Positions 14,090 to 21,583 are shown, counted from the first letter of the stretch. The stretch: DNA of 27,356 bases from JAYEIA01 sp964472505 (GCA_964472505.1 CAYYQW010000054.1:1-27356); one strand, 5' to 3'. Numbers and translations are program-made. Notes: a model not told the origin generated them from the letters alone.

Positions 14090-15133
14090 TTATGCTTTCC
14101 AAATCTGTGTTTCGGGGTGAAATTCTTTCCAACCCAACCACCAATGCTTTTCAACAATTATTTTCGTGTTTGTATCTGCATCTTTTGCAGTTAGATAATC
14201 TGCTTCTTCATCGAAAAACAGTTCGACATTTCTATCTCCGAAAACATCTCTGAAAACCGATTTTCCTTTCAATTCGGTTCTTGGATAGGCTTTGGATTGA
14301 CCGTTATAATCTATCCCAAATACTGTTTCGCGTGGCGGTAATTCTGAAATATCTGAAAATCCCGGCGGTGTTATTTTTGTAGTTGTCGTTTCAAGCCCTT
14401 TCATCATACTTTTAATCGACAAATAACCATTTCTCGCTTCAATACACCGGTATGCATATAATGTTTGCTGATGTTTTTTAAACCAAATATTCCATTTTGT
14501 ATTTTCTCCCGAGAGTAAAACTAATTTATGTCCTTTAAGTTTGCCATAAATACACTCTCCTGTTGCCTGCTGCCATAAACTGCGGGTTTGCATATCCTCC
14601 ATAATCATATTTCTGCGCCATACGCCTGAAACCCTGAAATACAACCGAATATTCTCTACTTGCGAACTAAAAACCAAGCCGCTTCTGCAAAGAGCACAGT
14701 AACAGATTATAATGTTTTGCTCGCCAATTTTATCGTGTATTATATGCCTGGTCATTACTACATCAATTGGGTACGCAATGGTCTGTGAACCTAATTCAAC
14801 TCCAATAACTTCTTTGTTATCAGGAATATCCATATCCGCACCCTGCTTTTTTTCAACCTGCTTTATCTCCGGAAAAATATATTTAAAGTCGAAAAGAAAA
14901 GCCGTTAGCAGCAAAAAAATACTAAGACCGAAAAGCCAATAGACGACATTTCCGGATTGATTTAAGATAATTGCCATAATTCCGAAAGCAACAGAAAGGA
15001 TTGTAAAAAACAATCTTTTTTTCTCGAAGTTGGAAAAGAACCATAAAGAACATTTCAATTTCAGGAAAACGGCACTTTGTCGTCCAAATCCTATTATGAA
15101 CGCCGTTATTAAAGAAAGGTATGCAAATATCAT
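14090..15133 (-). CDS. DUF3179 membrane protein
   Basis: A 347-aa protein. Residues 1-90 hold three or so transmembrane helices (AYLSLITAFIIGFG, LFFTILSVAFGIMAIIL, VVYWLFGLSIFLLLTAFLF). The rest is the DUF3179 domain: EVIGVELGSQTIAYPIDVV, then the hallmark YCALCRSGLVF, GVWRRNMIMEDMQTRSLWQQATG, and the FGIDYNGQSKAYPRTEL repeat of the first motif. The CxxC in CALC is typical. The family's biochemical role is unknown. The N-terminal membrane anchor suggests a periplasmic or membrane-facing domain. Upstream lies the gene-poor region with the flavodoxin remnant. Confidence 0.88.
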   Translation of the reverse strand: MIFAYLSLITAFIIGFGRQSAVFLKLKCSLWFFSNFEKKRLFFTILSVAFGIMAIILNQSGNVVYWLFGLSIFLLLTAFLFDFKYIFPEIKQVEKKQGADMDIPDNKEVIGVELGSQTIAYPIDVVMTRHIIHDKIGEQNIIICYCALCRSGLVFSSQVENIRLYFRVSGVWRRNMIMEDMQTRSLWQQATGECIYGKLKGHKLVLLSGENTKWNIWFKKHQQTLYAYRCIEARNGYLSIKSMMKGLETTTTKITPPGFSDISELPPRETVFGIDYNGQSKAYPRTELKGKSVFRDVFGDRNVELFFDEEADYLTAKDADTNTKIIVEKHWWLGWKEFHPETQIWKA

Positions 15134-15189
15134 ATTCTTAAATTTTAATATTAATCACGGAAAATTATTCAAAAATGTACTCAATATGA

Positions 15190-15325
15190 GTTCATTTTTC
15201 GCATAAAACTATCATAAATCGTCAAAATTCCACCCTAAAATTCTCATCGTTCAAAAGGGTTTTCATAAATGCATCGCTGTCGTCTTTTTCTCAAATGTGC
15301 TTCCGCAACAAGTTACAAAAATTAG
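15190..15325 (-). pseudogene. Degraded partial copy of the flavodoxin gene at 9127
   Basis: The plus-strand sequence here runs parallel to 9133-9385: TTTTTCGCATAAAACTATCA against TTTTTCGTATAAAATTATCA, and both reach CTTCCGCAACAAGTTACAAA. About 110 bp of the intact gene (around 9235-9346) is missing, with the join at a TCTTTTT repeat present at both sides of the gap, as expected for a slippage deletion. The remaining frame is broken. This is a dead paralogue, about 6 kb from the intact gene. Confidence 0.8.
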
Positions 15326-15691
15326 TAAAAAGTACGATTTTTCAAATCTAATATTCAGCAAGTTGCAATTTTAAAGAAAACAGACTTTTCAGATTATCAA
15401 AATTATTATTTTTTATTTTACTTCATCAGATATTTATATTAATTTTTTCTTAATTGATAAAATTTGTGATAGTTAATAAAAACCCGCAAACAATTTACAC
15501 CTAAGTTGAGCGGTTGGAGTATAGCGAACAAGCGCTTTACTTAGGTATAACCCCGATCTATGAAATGTTGCTTTTCACCGACCGGGTGAGGTGAAATGCT
15601 TACATTTGCTTAATCGATTGAGCGGAATCGCTCAATTTGGGTTACAATAATTTGTAATAACTTTTTGAAATCTCATCATTTAACAAGTGAA
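15326..15691. other. Gene-free AT-rich stretch followed by a structured segment
   Basis: 15326-15480 is very AT-rich with no gene seen. 15481-15640 has three consecutive inverted repeats (listed separately) and a higher GC content than its surroundings. No open frame with protein character was found on either strand before the remnant at 15692. Confidence 0.5.
15499..15636. repeat. Cluster of three hairpins, possible structured RNA or repeat element
   Basis: Hairpin 1: ACCTAAGT (15499-15506) with ACTTAGGT (15539-15546), enclosing smaller GCG-rich pairings. Hairpin 2: TTTCACC with GGTGAAA around 15573-15596. Hairpin 3: ATTGAGCG (15617-15624), loop GAAT, CGCTCAAT (15629-15636), perfect 8 bp. 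TGAGCG also occurs in the loop of hairpin 1. There are no T-runs for a terminator. It could be a non-coding RNA, a riboregulator or an interspersed repeat. I cannot match it to a known RNA family. Confidence 0.45.
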
Positions 15692-15877
15692 ATGTATGAA
15701 GGAATTGCGATTTTTACCGATAATCAAATGAACGACACCGATGAGGAAGGCAAATAATTTCAGCTGAATTGTTTTAAAGACAACATTTGTATTACGAAGG
15801 AAAACTATTTGATTAAGCATGACGGATGCCATGTAGAACTTGTTTCGGGCAAAACCCATATTCAATTGGCGGATTAG
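15692..15877 (+). pseudogene. Small plus-strand remnant with an in-frame stop
   Basis: From ATG (15692) the frame reads MYEGIAIFTDNQMNDTDEEG, stops at TAA (15755-15757), then continues in the same frame for 39 sensible residues (FQLNCFKDNICITKENYLI, HVELVSGKTHIQLAD) to TAG at 15875-15877. The second half resembles a small beta-rich protein. A strong terminator follows at 15899. I infer a small gene broken by one nonsense mutation. The true start may be further upstream. Family not recognised. Confidence 0.5.
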
Positions 15878-15898
15878 CTTAGTGCCCGTAAGAAAAAG

Positions 15899-15940
15899 AA
15901 GACGATAAAAGAGAGTTTTGCTCTTTATCGTCTTTGATTT
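15899..15940. terminator. Strong bidirectional-type terminator hairpin
   Basis: AAGACGATAAA (15899-15909) pairs with TTTATCGTCTT (15924-15934), extended by GAG/CTC with one bulged A around the loop. TTTGATTTT follows on the plus strand, and A-rich sequence precedes it, which reads as a T-rich tail on the minus strand. It closes both the plus-strand remnant at 15692 and the minus-strand lipoprotein gene 15968-16462. Confidence 0.7.
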
Positions 15941-15967
15941 TGGCTGATATGGGCGGACTTTTTCTGT

Positions 15968-16462
15968 TTATTTTACATTAGGTATTTTCAATAAAACTCT
16001 GCCGGCATCAAAACGGGTGGCAGCTATCAGGCCGGAGTCTTCGATATTATCCAAAAGAATCCACGAAGAATACTCTTGGCTATTTTTTCCGGCTATCATG
16101 TAGGGTCTTTTCGCCATATATAGATATTGTTTGTCATTTGTTATAAAAAAACTTTCATGGTTTTCATAGTCGGATAAACCAATATCTTGCAAAAATCCGG
16201 AGAAATCATCTTCAAAATTTGCTTTCAAATCACTCCAATCGGCTATAAGGGTTTCTTCTCCATAACTTGCCTGCAGTTGCATAATTGGAATATCAAGAGG
16301 ATTTAAGAATTCATCTTTTGTAAGTACGTACTTAAACCCATCTTGACCTTGTGCGTATTCGGCAGACAGTTCAATGGGTAGTTGCTCCTGTGTTTTTTGG
16401 CAACTGTATTGCATTGAAATCACTATTGCAATAACGATTAATCGTATTAATAAATTTTTCAT
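15968..16462 (-). CDS. Predicted lipoprotein downstream of an ECF sigma-factor unit
   Basis: A 164-aa protein with a type II signal peptide ending S-M-Q-Y-S-C (lipidated Cys21) and a polar linker (QKTQEQLP). The mature part (ELSAEYAQGQDGFKYVLTKD, NHESFFITNDKQYLYMAKR, SSWILLDNIEDSGLIAATRF, GRVLLKIPN) looks like a small globular periplasmic domain. I cannot name it. It is the last gene after the sigma factor and the membrane protein (79-bp gap, with a palindrome in it) and is closed by the terminator at 15899-15940. Its position suggests an envelope role under the sigma factor, but this is inference. Confidence 0.72.
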   Translation of the reverse strand: MKNLLIRLIVIAIVISMQYSCQKTQEQLPIELSAEYAQGQDGFKYVLTKDEFLNPLDIPIMQLQASYGEETLIADWSDLKANFEDDFSGFLQDIGLSDYENHESFFITNDKQYLYMAKRPYMIAGKNSQEYSSWILLDNIEDSGLIAATRFDAGRVLLKIPNVK

Positions 16463-16520
16463 AATTCTAATTTTAACAATTTGTATAATAATAGGGTACT
16501 TGGTCGAAACAGTTGATTAA

Positions 16521-16540
16521 CCGTCGGGTAAACCCGTCGG
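16521..16540. promoter_or_regulatory. Palindrome directly after a stop codon
   Basis: CCGTCGGGTAAACCCGTCGG: CGGGT and ACCCG pair around AA, and CCG/CGG pair outside one T-T mismatch. It lies one base beyond the minus-strand stop of 16542-17153, between that gene and the lipoprotein gene. It could attenuate transcription into the lipoprotein gene or be a small repeat. No T-run follows. Confidence 0.4.
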
Positions 16541-16541
16541 A

Positions 16542-17153
16542 TTATTCTTCGTTTTCCAGCTTTTCTGTCATATCTTTTAAGTGTTCCAAGTGTGAACCAA
16601 AGGTTTTTTTATTTATCTTTTTGGTAAAAAAATATTGTATCGGAACAAAAAGCACTATTGCTGCAATGGAAACGTAAATAAAGTAAGGGTCGTTAAACAG
16701 ATTGGCCGGTTTTTTACCTTCAATGATTAAAACAGTAATGACCATTCCTGATAGAATGCTTAAAGGATAAAGAAAAACAGCAAGGGTTTCACTTGTTCTT
16801 ACATATTTCTTAATTACTTGGTATTGCCATTTAATTTTTTTCAGGATATTTTCGTTGAGTTGGTCGTTTATTCGATTCATATTTTGAAAAATCTTAAACG
16901 ACCGGAATAAAAAATAGGCTAAATACAAACATATCGGAATTAAAAGAGAAGTAAACAGCAATTGATTGAATAGGATAATTAGTGTCAGAAAAACAGAAAG
17001 CACGATAAAGCCGGCATATATTTGTTGTTTCATTATTTGCCGTAATTTGTTTAACGGATGAATACTGCCCGATGGTTTAAGTTTGCGAAGGTCATCTATC
17101 GTGATTTTTGTCGGAAGCGTATCATCGGAGTTCCAATTTTTTTGTGTGTTCAT
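16542..17153 (-). CDS. Membrane protein, probable partner of the ECF sigma factor
   Basis: A 203-aa protein with a 50-residue cytoplasmic N-terminal part (TLPTKITIDDLRKLKPSG), a pair of transmembrane helices at about 46-86, a cytoplasmic helical segment, a second pair at about 120-170 and a charged coiled C-terminus (HLEHLKDMTEKLENEE). It follows the sigma-factor gene by 3 bp. Position and layout match the membrane proteins that act as anti-sigma factors or their accessory proteins in Bacteroidota ECF units, but there is no recognisable zinc-binding anti-sigma motif. Function by context only. Confidence 0.7.
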   Translation of the reverse strand: MNTQKNWNSDDTLPTKITIDDLRKLKPSGSIHPLNKLRQIMKQQIYAGFIVLSVFLTLIILFNQLLFTSLLIPICLYLAYFLFRSFKIFQNMNRINDQLNENILKKIKWQYQVIKKYVRTSETLAVFLYPLSILSGMVITVLIIEGKKPANLFNDPYFIYVSIAAIVLFVPIQYFFTKKINKKTFGSHLEHLKDMTEKLENEE

Positions 17154-17156
17154 AGT

Positions 17157-17639
17157 TTATTTTTCGTTAAGAATATTTGTCAATTTATTTTTGATGCGAA
17201 ATAATTTCACATTACAATTATTGATACTTATTCCCATGAAATCAGCTATCTCCGGATTGCTAAAACCGTCCAAATGCATGGTAATCATAGTTTTATCTAT
17301 GTCATCAAGTTGTTTGATTTCCCGCCGGAGTTTGTGTTTCAACTCATTTTCCTTATCTTTCTCATCGTGTGGCAATAGCTCAATCGTGTTATCTATTGGC
17401 GTAGTTGTAATTCTGCTGTTTTTTTTTAGTCCGGTGAGTATCGAATTCAAACTTACTCGATACAGCCAGGTACTGAACTTGGATTTGCCCATAAACCGGT
17501 CTTTAGACATCCAACTGCGCAGCAAAATTTCCTGAAACATATCTTCTTTCTCTTCGGGTGTATCAAGATACAGGTTAATCAGTTTCTTAATTAGTCCTGT
17601 ATTTTCATTGATATGTATTAAAAATTCGTTCTCGGTCAT
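17157..17639 (-). CDS. ECF-family RNA polymerase sigma factor
   Basis: A 160-aa protein with sigma-70 region 2 at about residues 10-75 (LYLDTPEEKEDMFQEILLRSW then KFSTWLYRVSLNSIL, the usual D-x-x-Q-E and F-x-x-W-L-x-R motifs) and region 4 at about 105-155 (IDKTMITMHLDGFSNPEIADFMG, VKLFRIKNKL). The linker has no extra domain, so this is a standard ECF sigma factor that directs polymerase to a small regulon, usually including its own operon. The downstream membrane protein is 3 bp away. A small membrane-protein gene lies 27 bp upstream. The signal it responds to is unknown. Confidence 0.9.
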   Translation of the reverse strand: MTENEFLIHINENTGLIKKLINLYLDTPEEKEDMFQEILLRSWMSKDRFMGKSKFSTWLYRVSLNSILTGLKKNSRITTTPIDNTIELLPHDEKDKENELKHKLRREIKQLDDIDKTMITMHLDGFSNPEIADFMGISINNCNVKLFRIKNKLTNILNEK

Positions 17640-17666
17640 GGATTACACCTTTACATCTTAAAATTA

Positions 17667-17912
17667 TCAGTTATTCAATAAGTTAGATGCCACCGGAATA
17701 AACATACCAATTACTATGATACCCTGTACTATGAAAACAGCTTTTTGCCAAAAAGGCTTTTCACTCCGGCTTTGATTTATATTAAATGGGTCGAAAAGTA
17801 TTGCTAAACCTAACAAAGCTACCGTAACCGGATAATCTTGCATAATTAATGAAAAAATACCCGTAACGGTAAAGCTTACATAAATGATTCTGTTTAATTT
17901 TTGTTTCATCAT
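17667..17912 (-). CDS. Small membrane protein upstream of the ECF sigma factor
   Basis: I chose the ATG pair at 17907-17912 (MMKQKLN), giving 81 aa. The frame extends to 18017, but the extra residues are low-complexity F/H/N read-through of promoter sequence. There are two or three transmembrane helices (RIIYVSFTVTGIFSLI, TVALLGLAILFDPF, AVFIVQGIIVIGMFIPVA) and a basic middle loop (NQSRSEKPFWQK). The family is not recognised. Its close spacing to the sigma-factor gene (27 bp) makes it the likely first gene of the unit. Confidence 0.65.
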   Translation of the reverse strand: MMKQKLNRIIYVSFTVTGIFSLIMQDYPVTVALLGLAILFDPFNINQSRSEKPFWQKAVFIVQGIIVIGMFIPVASNLLNN

Positions 17913-18202
17913 TTTTGAATTTTTAGTGTTTATACTATTAGTACTTTTAAAATCAAAAAAATTACAGAAATGAAAAAAAAAACGAAAAAACTTGTGTGCT
18001 GAATAGTCAAATCTCACAAGCTTGTTAATGCTGCTTTTACAATCAGGCTTCGAATATCAAGGTTTCTTTTTGACTTTATTGCATGCTTCATTGGTTTTCG
18101 GAAAGAAAAAAGTTTTGCCTTGCGAACTTTGCCAAAGTTCTGTTAAAATTACCGTTGTAAAATGGCAACTTTGGCAAAGTTAGGTTGCTTATTTATACAA
18201 TT
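17913..18202. promoter_or_regulatory. Upstream region of the ECF unit with paired palindromes
   Basis: No gene. It holds long A-tracts (17971-17996 on plus), which make an exact promoter hard to place, and two 15-bp palindromes at 18125-18139 and 18167-18181 (listed separately). Promoters for the small membrane-protein gene should lie in 17920-18020. Confidence 0.4.
18125..18181. repeat. Two palindromes that are reverse complements of each other
   Basis: AACTTTGCCAAAGTT (18125-18139) and AACTTTGGCAAAGTT (18167-18181). Each is a palindrome around one central base, and the two are exact reverse complements, so together they also form a 15-bp inverted repeat with a 27-nt loop. The centres are 42 bp apart, four helical turns. 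They lie 22-78 bp after the stop of 18203-19051 and about 215-270 bp upstream of the small membrane-protein gene of the ECF unit. Terminator, dispersed repeat or paired operator are all possible. Confidence 0.6.
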
Positions 18203-19051
18203 TTAAGCATTTGCCAATGCTTCAATTAATTTACTACAACCTCCATTTTTAATATAATTGGAATGTTCTTCTATGGTAGCAAAACTGCGATTACAAATTT
18301 TACTGCACAACATTTCAGAATCGGTTTGTATATAAAAAATTCGTAAAAGCTTTTTCGCATCGGGCTTATTCAACATGGATTGAGATTTATCTTGATTGTT
18401 TCTACCCCACGTAAGCATTTTGTACCATATTGCCGCAGCTAAGGCGCCACAAGCATAGCCACTTAATCCAATTCCGCCTGCAAACCCTGCTACCATAATA
18501 GATTCTTCCTCTGTGCCGCCCATTTTTTTCACAAGCTCAGTTGAACAGCTAAAACAAGGTTGAATGCAATTTACTTTTTCGGCAAGTCCCATATTTGCAG
18601 CTTCAATAGCTTCGGGTGTCCATTTTACAATAAGATTAAAACATGGACTAAAAACAAAACCTTGTGCTATGGTTTTTATCATATAAATAGCCATCTGAAA
18701 TTTGTTTTCCCAATCAACTCCTGTAATATCCTTGCAATTAACAGATTTGGTTCTTTTCTCAAAAGAATCAAGCAAATATTTTGACGCATTTATTGCTGCT
18801 GCTATTGCCTTATTTTCATCATCGAATTTGTGATAAGATTCAGCACCCACGGCTAATGCACCTCCCCAAAGCATTCCGCATTGATGCCCTTTTTGAGCAA
18901 TGCCGCCGGCTAACATGTCAGAGGCTTTTTCTTCCTGTGGTCTTACATTATTAAATTCATGATTTATAAGGTGAAACATAGCATTAGAACATGCTCCGCA
19001 TTTCCGGAATACTTTTCGGGGGTTTAACTTTGTTTTCACAGAATTTTTCAT
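18203..19051 (-). CDS. C_GCAxxG_C_C-family Cys-rich redox protein
   Basis: A 282-aa soluble protein with many Cys. Two parts resemble the repeated core of the C_GCAxxG_C_C family: GGIAQKGHQCGMLWGGALAVGAE and GGIGLSGYACGALAAAIW, i.e. Cys-Gly-x-Leu/Ala...Gly/Ala-Ala. Other Cys (FRKCGAC near the N-terminus, CIQPCFSC in the middle, CSKIC and GGCSKL near the end) would complete metal or disulphide sites. The family is thought to be redox-active and is common in anaerobes; its function is unknown. It is the last gene of a five-gene minus-strand run. No signal peptide. Confidence 0.78.
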   Translation of the reverse strand: MKNSVKTKLNPRKVFRKCGACSNAMFHLINHEFNNVRPQEEKASDMLAGGIAQKGHQCGMLWGGALAVGAESYHKFDDENKAIAAAINASKYLLDSFEKRTKSVNCKDITGVDWENKFQMAIYMIKTIAQGFVFSPCFNLIVKWTPEAIEAANMGLAEKVNCIQPCFSCSTELVKKMGGTEEESIMVAGFAGGIGLSGYACGALAAAIWYKMLTWGRNNQDKSQSMLNKPDAKKLLRIFYIQTDSEMLCSKICNRSFATIEEHSNYIKNGGCSKLIEALANA

Positions 19052-19103
19052 AAGTTATTTGTTTGTTTTATTTTTTGTTATTAAAATCATGCATTTTTAT
19101 TTT

Positions 19104-19505
19104 TTAATACCTTTTCTTACCACATTTTAAACAAGAAGTTCTGTGTACACATAATATTTCACCACATTCGGGGCATTTCCATCTGATTTGTTCCTGCTCG
19201 ACAAATTGCTCAATGCCATATTTTTTGATGTTTTCAAGATTTTCCAACATGCTCATTCCATATTTTGTCCTGTATCTTTTATCAAGATTTTTCAGTCGCT
19301 TACATGGATATTTTTCGCATTCACCGGAACAGAATTTCATGTTTTTTTCTTTCAAAACATCGCAGTTTTTGATAATACATTTTCTGCAATAAACCGCCTT
19401 TTCTTCGTCCATAGCGTTGCAACCCGGGCATTGTTTTTTTTCTCTCAAATGCCCGATGCAAATTGCACAATTCATTCCACACGGTGCTATTAGTGAAGCG
19501 TTCAT
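19104..19505 (-). CDS. DUF3795 Cys-rich zinc-binding-type protein
   Basis: A 133-aa protein with 17 Cys. The opening LIAPCGMNCAICIGHL, then KKQCPGC, YCRKCIIKNC and FCSGECEKYPCKRLKNLDKRY are the DUF3795 signature. The family binds metal through these Cys, probably zinc. The C-terminal part adds a rubredoxin/zinc-ribbon-like pair, WKCPECGEILCVHRTSCLKCGKK, that many DUF3795 proteins lack. It sits 52 bp upstream of the C_GCAxxG_C_C gene, so two Cys-rich proteins are adjacent. Function unknown. Confidence 0.88.
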   Translation of the reverse strand: MNASLIAPCGMNCAICIGHLREKKQCPGCNAMDEEKAVYCRKCIIKNCDVLKEKNMKFCSGECEKYPCKRLKNLDKRYRTKYGMSMLENLENIKKYGIEQFVEQEQIRWKCPECGEILCVHRTSCLKCGKKRY

Positions 19506-19569
19506 TATTATTTTGTCTAATCGTATTCCGTTTTTTTTTGTAAAAAACTAAAATATCAGATGCTAATAA

Positions 19570-19947
19570 TCAGTTTATTGCAATAATCACACTTGTAATT
19601 AGTTGAATGGCTGCCACCGGTGCCCAAATACGCTCAATCTTACTTGGTGTGATGGTATTTAAAACCGTTCCGATGCCGAAAAAAGCAACTACGAACCAAA
19701 TTCCAATTTTTGAAATGGATTGTAGCTGTGGCAAAATCAGCTCCGCCTTTGATAATACAATTGTGAGAATTAAGAGCAAGACAAAGATATTTATGACGGC
19801 AACAAACCGCATTTTGGGGGGATATTTACCCGGATATTTCCCGCCCATGGAAGCCGCACCCCATGGCAGCCCTGCGGCTAAACATCCTTGAAAAAGGATA
19901 ACAATCCCTGTAAATACAGTAAAAATTATTGCTGATGTTGTTTCCAT
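19570..19947 (-). CDS. Small four-helix membrane protein, unknown function
   Basis: A 125-aa protein with four transmembrane helices (about residues 5-27, 48-66, 80-98 and 107-124). A cytoplasmic or external loop between the first two is striking: GLPWGAASMGGKYPGKYPPKMR, rich in Gly, Pro and Lys. I have seen this loop type in hypothetical membrane proteins but know no function. It starts 16 bp after the upstream DUF3267 gene, so the two are translationally close. Confidence 0.75.
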   Translation of the reverse strand: METTSAIIFTVFTGIVILFQGCLAAGLPWGAASMGGKYPGKYPPKMRFVAVINIFVLLLILTIVLSKAELILPQLQSISKIGIWFVVAFFGIGTVLNTITPSKIERIWAPVAAIQLITSVIIAIN

Positions 19948-19963
19948 AAAAAATTACTTTTGA

Positions 19964-20563
19964 TTATTGGTTAATGAAAGCATAGGTAATATCTCCTTCA
20001 TCAATAAATTTGGCATTCTCAGTTTGTTTCAATGCCCATACAACGGCCATAAAATCACCGCCGGCAGCGGCTGCGTTTACAACTGTTGGTATAAATATCC
20101 ACGATAAATAATTGTACGGTACGAAAAATATAAGCATACAACCGATTATTGAAATGACTAAAAATGGTGCCAAAGCCGTAATTATAAATTGGGTTTTTGT
20201 TAATACACTTTCCGGGGTCGCGGCGTAAATAATGAGTTTTCGAATACCAATTTTAGGTTTTTGACCGTGGGTTATGAATACAACCGAAGCATGTATCAGT
20301 TCGTGCAAAAATAAAACAAATACCACATCTAAGATTATCAAAAAGATGCTCAGTCCGGACGGAAGCGATTTAATTTCAATGCTGATAAGTTGTTTTAAAA
20401 TGATTTCATTGCCGGTTGCCAAATATTTTGTAATCATCAGGAATAAAGCACCAAACACGAACACTCCCGCAGCCCTCAGCACATAAGAGACTATAAGAGC
20501 TTGTTTGTTGTTGCGAAAATCCAATGCACCGACTTGTTTTAAATTTGCAATTTGCTTGTTCAT
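19964..20563 (-). CDS. DUF3267 membrane protein with HExxH motif
   Basis: A 199-aa protein with four or more transmembrane helices. The helix at about 74-96 contains HELIHA (His87, Glu88, His91), the zinc-protease HExxH motif of DUF3267 and related site-2-protease-like folds. A third ligand candidate is Asp170 in the AAAAGGDFMAVVWA segment, the position where such families carry Asp. It may cleave substrates inside the membrane, or be an inactive relative. Partners could be the ECF/anti-sigma-type systems common in Bacteroidota, but nothing in this operon shows that. 16 bp separate it from the next gene. Confidence 0.83.
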   Translation of the reverse strand: MNKQIANLKQVGALDFRNNKQALIVSYVLRAAGVFVFGALFLMITKYLATGNEIILKQLISIEIKSLPSGLSIFLIILDVVFVLFLHELIHASVVFITHGQKPKIGIRKLIIYAATPESVLTKTQFIITALAPFLVISIIGCMLIFFVPYNYLSWIFIPTVVNAAAAGGDFMAVVWALKQTENAKFIDEGDITYAFINQ

Positions 20564-20689
20564 AATTTTTTAAACTTTTTAGACAGACCTTCTATAATTT
20601 TATGGATTCACCTATGTTCAGAATAGTACATTCAGAGCCAATATCTTTTACCTTTTTCTGAAAGGACTTGTCATCTTTTTCTTCACTAA

Positions 20690-21403
20690 TTATTTTTTTG
20701 ATTCTTTTAATAATCCCAAACCAAGCATTATATACCAAACCAGAGCCAAAACTCCTCCGATTCCGGCAAAAATCATTGCCTGTTCGTACATTGATGGTAT
20801 AAATGATGACACTATTTCAAAAACAATCAGAAGTGAAAACGAAATCAAGCCAATAATTCCGATTAATTTTTTCAAAACTCCACCTTTTATAATTATCAAT
20901 GAAAATAATATACTTGCAATTTGGCTTATTAAAAAGCCGGGGAATGTTCCCGGTGTATGGCTCGCTCCTTTTGCAAACAATGCTTCACCGGCTGCAATTA
21001 TTTGTGATTTATCAGTATAGCTTGCAGCTGCTGAATATTTTTTTGCTAATTCCAAAAATGCGAATGATACATTATCAGACATAATTATTACATAACCTAT
21101 AATTGCTGTAATTAATGCGAATCCGGCATAAACCTGTAATTTTTCTCGATATAAACCATATAATGCAAAAAAAACAGGAATACCCAATGTTGTCGCAAAA
21201 ATATTCATCAATCCCATGAAACGCATAGCCATAAACCAGTTTCTATTGTACATTTCAAAAACATCTGCAACACCGTGATATTCTCTTGCCCCATCTGGTA
21301 AAAATGTTATAAAAATCTCCGCAAGCATAACTAAGAAAGCTGCAAAAACTGATATTCCACCAATTTTGTAAAATGTTTTCCATTGTAGTTCAGTTGTTTC
21401 CAT
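20690..21403 (-). CDS. DUF4386-like multi-pass membrane protein
   Basis: A 237-aa protein with about six transmembrane helices. The region after the third helix, YAGFALITAIIGYVIIMSDNVSFAFLELAKKYSAA followed by GEALFAKGASHTPGTFPGF, resembles DUF4386 proteins (a family of six-helix membrane proteins of unknown function). It is the first gene of the five-gene run toward 18203, with a probable -7 box at 21497-21504. A 127-bp gap to the DUF3267 gene is the largest in the run, so a separate promoter for the rest is possible. Confidence 0.72.
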   Translation of the reverse strand: METTELQWKTFYKIGGISVFAAFLVMLAEIFITFLPDGAREYHGVADVFEMYNRNWFMAMRFMGLMNIFATTLGIPVFFALYGLYREKLQVYAGFALITAIIGYVIIMSDNVSFAFLELAKKYSAAASYTDKSQIIAAGEALFAKGASHTPGTFPGFLISQIASILFSLIIIKGGVLKKLIGIIGLISFSLLIVFEIVSSFIPSMYEQAMIFAGIGGVLALVWYIMLGLGLLKESKK

Positions 21404-21496
21404 TATTTATTCTAATTTGATTTAAAAACTGTTATGTCAAGATTAAGAAATTAATTCCAAAAATTATTGTGGCCTTCTTGCATGACGCACAACGGA

Positions 21497-21504
21497 CAAA
21501 TATA
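21497..21504 (-). promoter_or_regulatory. Probable -7 box for the DUF4386-like gene
   Basis: The minus strand reads TATATTTG, a perfect TAnnTTTG, 93 nt upstream of the start codon at 21403. No well-spaced TTTG for -33 is seen; the closest TTTG on the minus strand is 25 nt away. The gene starting at 22174 has a different promoter. Confidence 0.45.
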
Positions 21505-21583
21505 ATCAATAACAAGAAAAGAATCCGGTCAAAGACGGAAATCTAACTCAAAATTAATATTGGTATGACTTTCCGGTTAGGAC

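Noticed and set aside
20592..20702. Short minus-strand frame after the DUF4386-like gene (…DDKSFQKKVKDIGSE…)
   Set aside because: It looks somewhat protein-like and could be a frameshifted tail, but it has no start, overlaps the end of 20690-21403 and matches no family I know; left unannotated.
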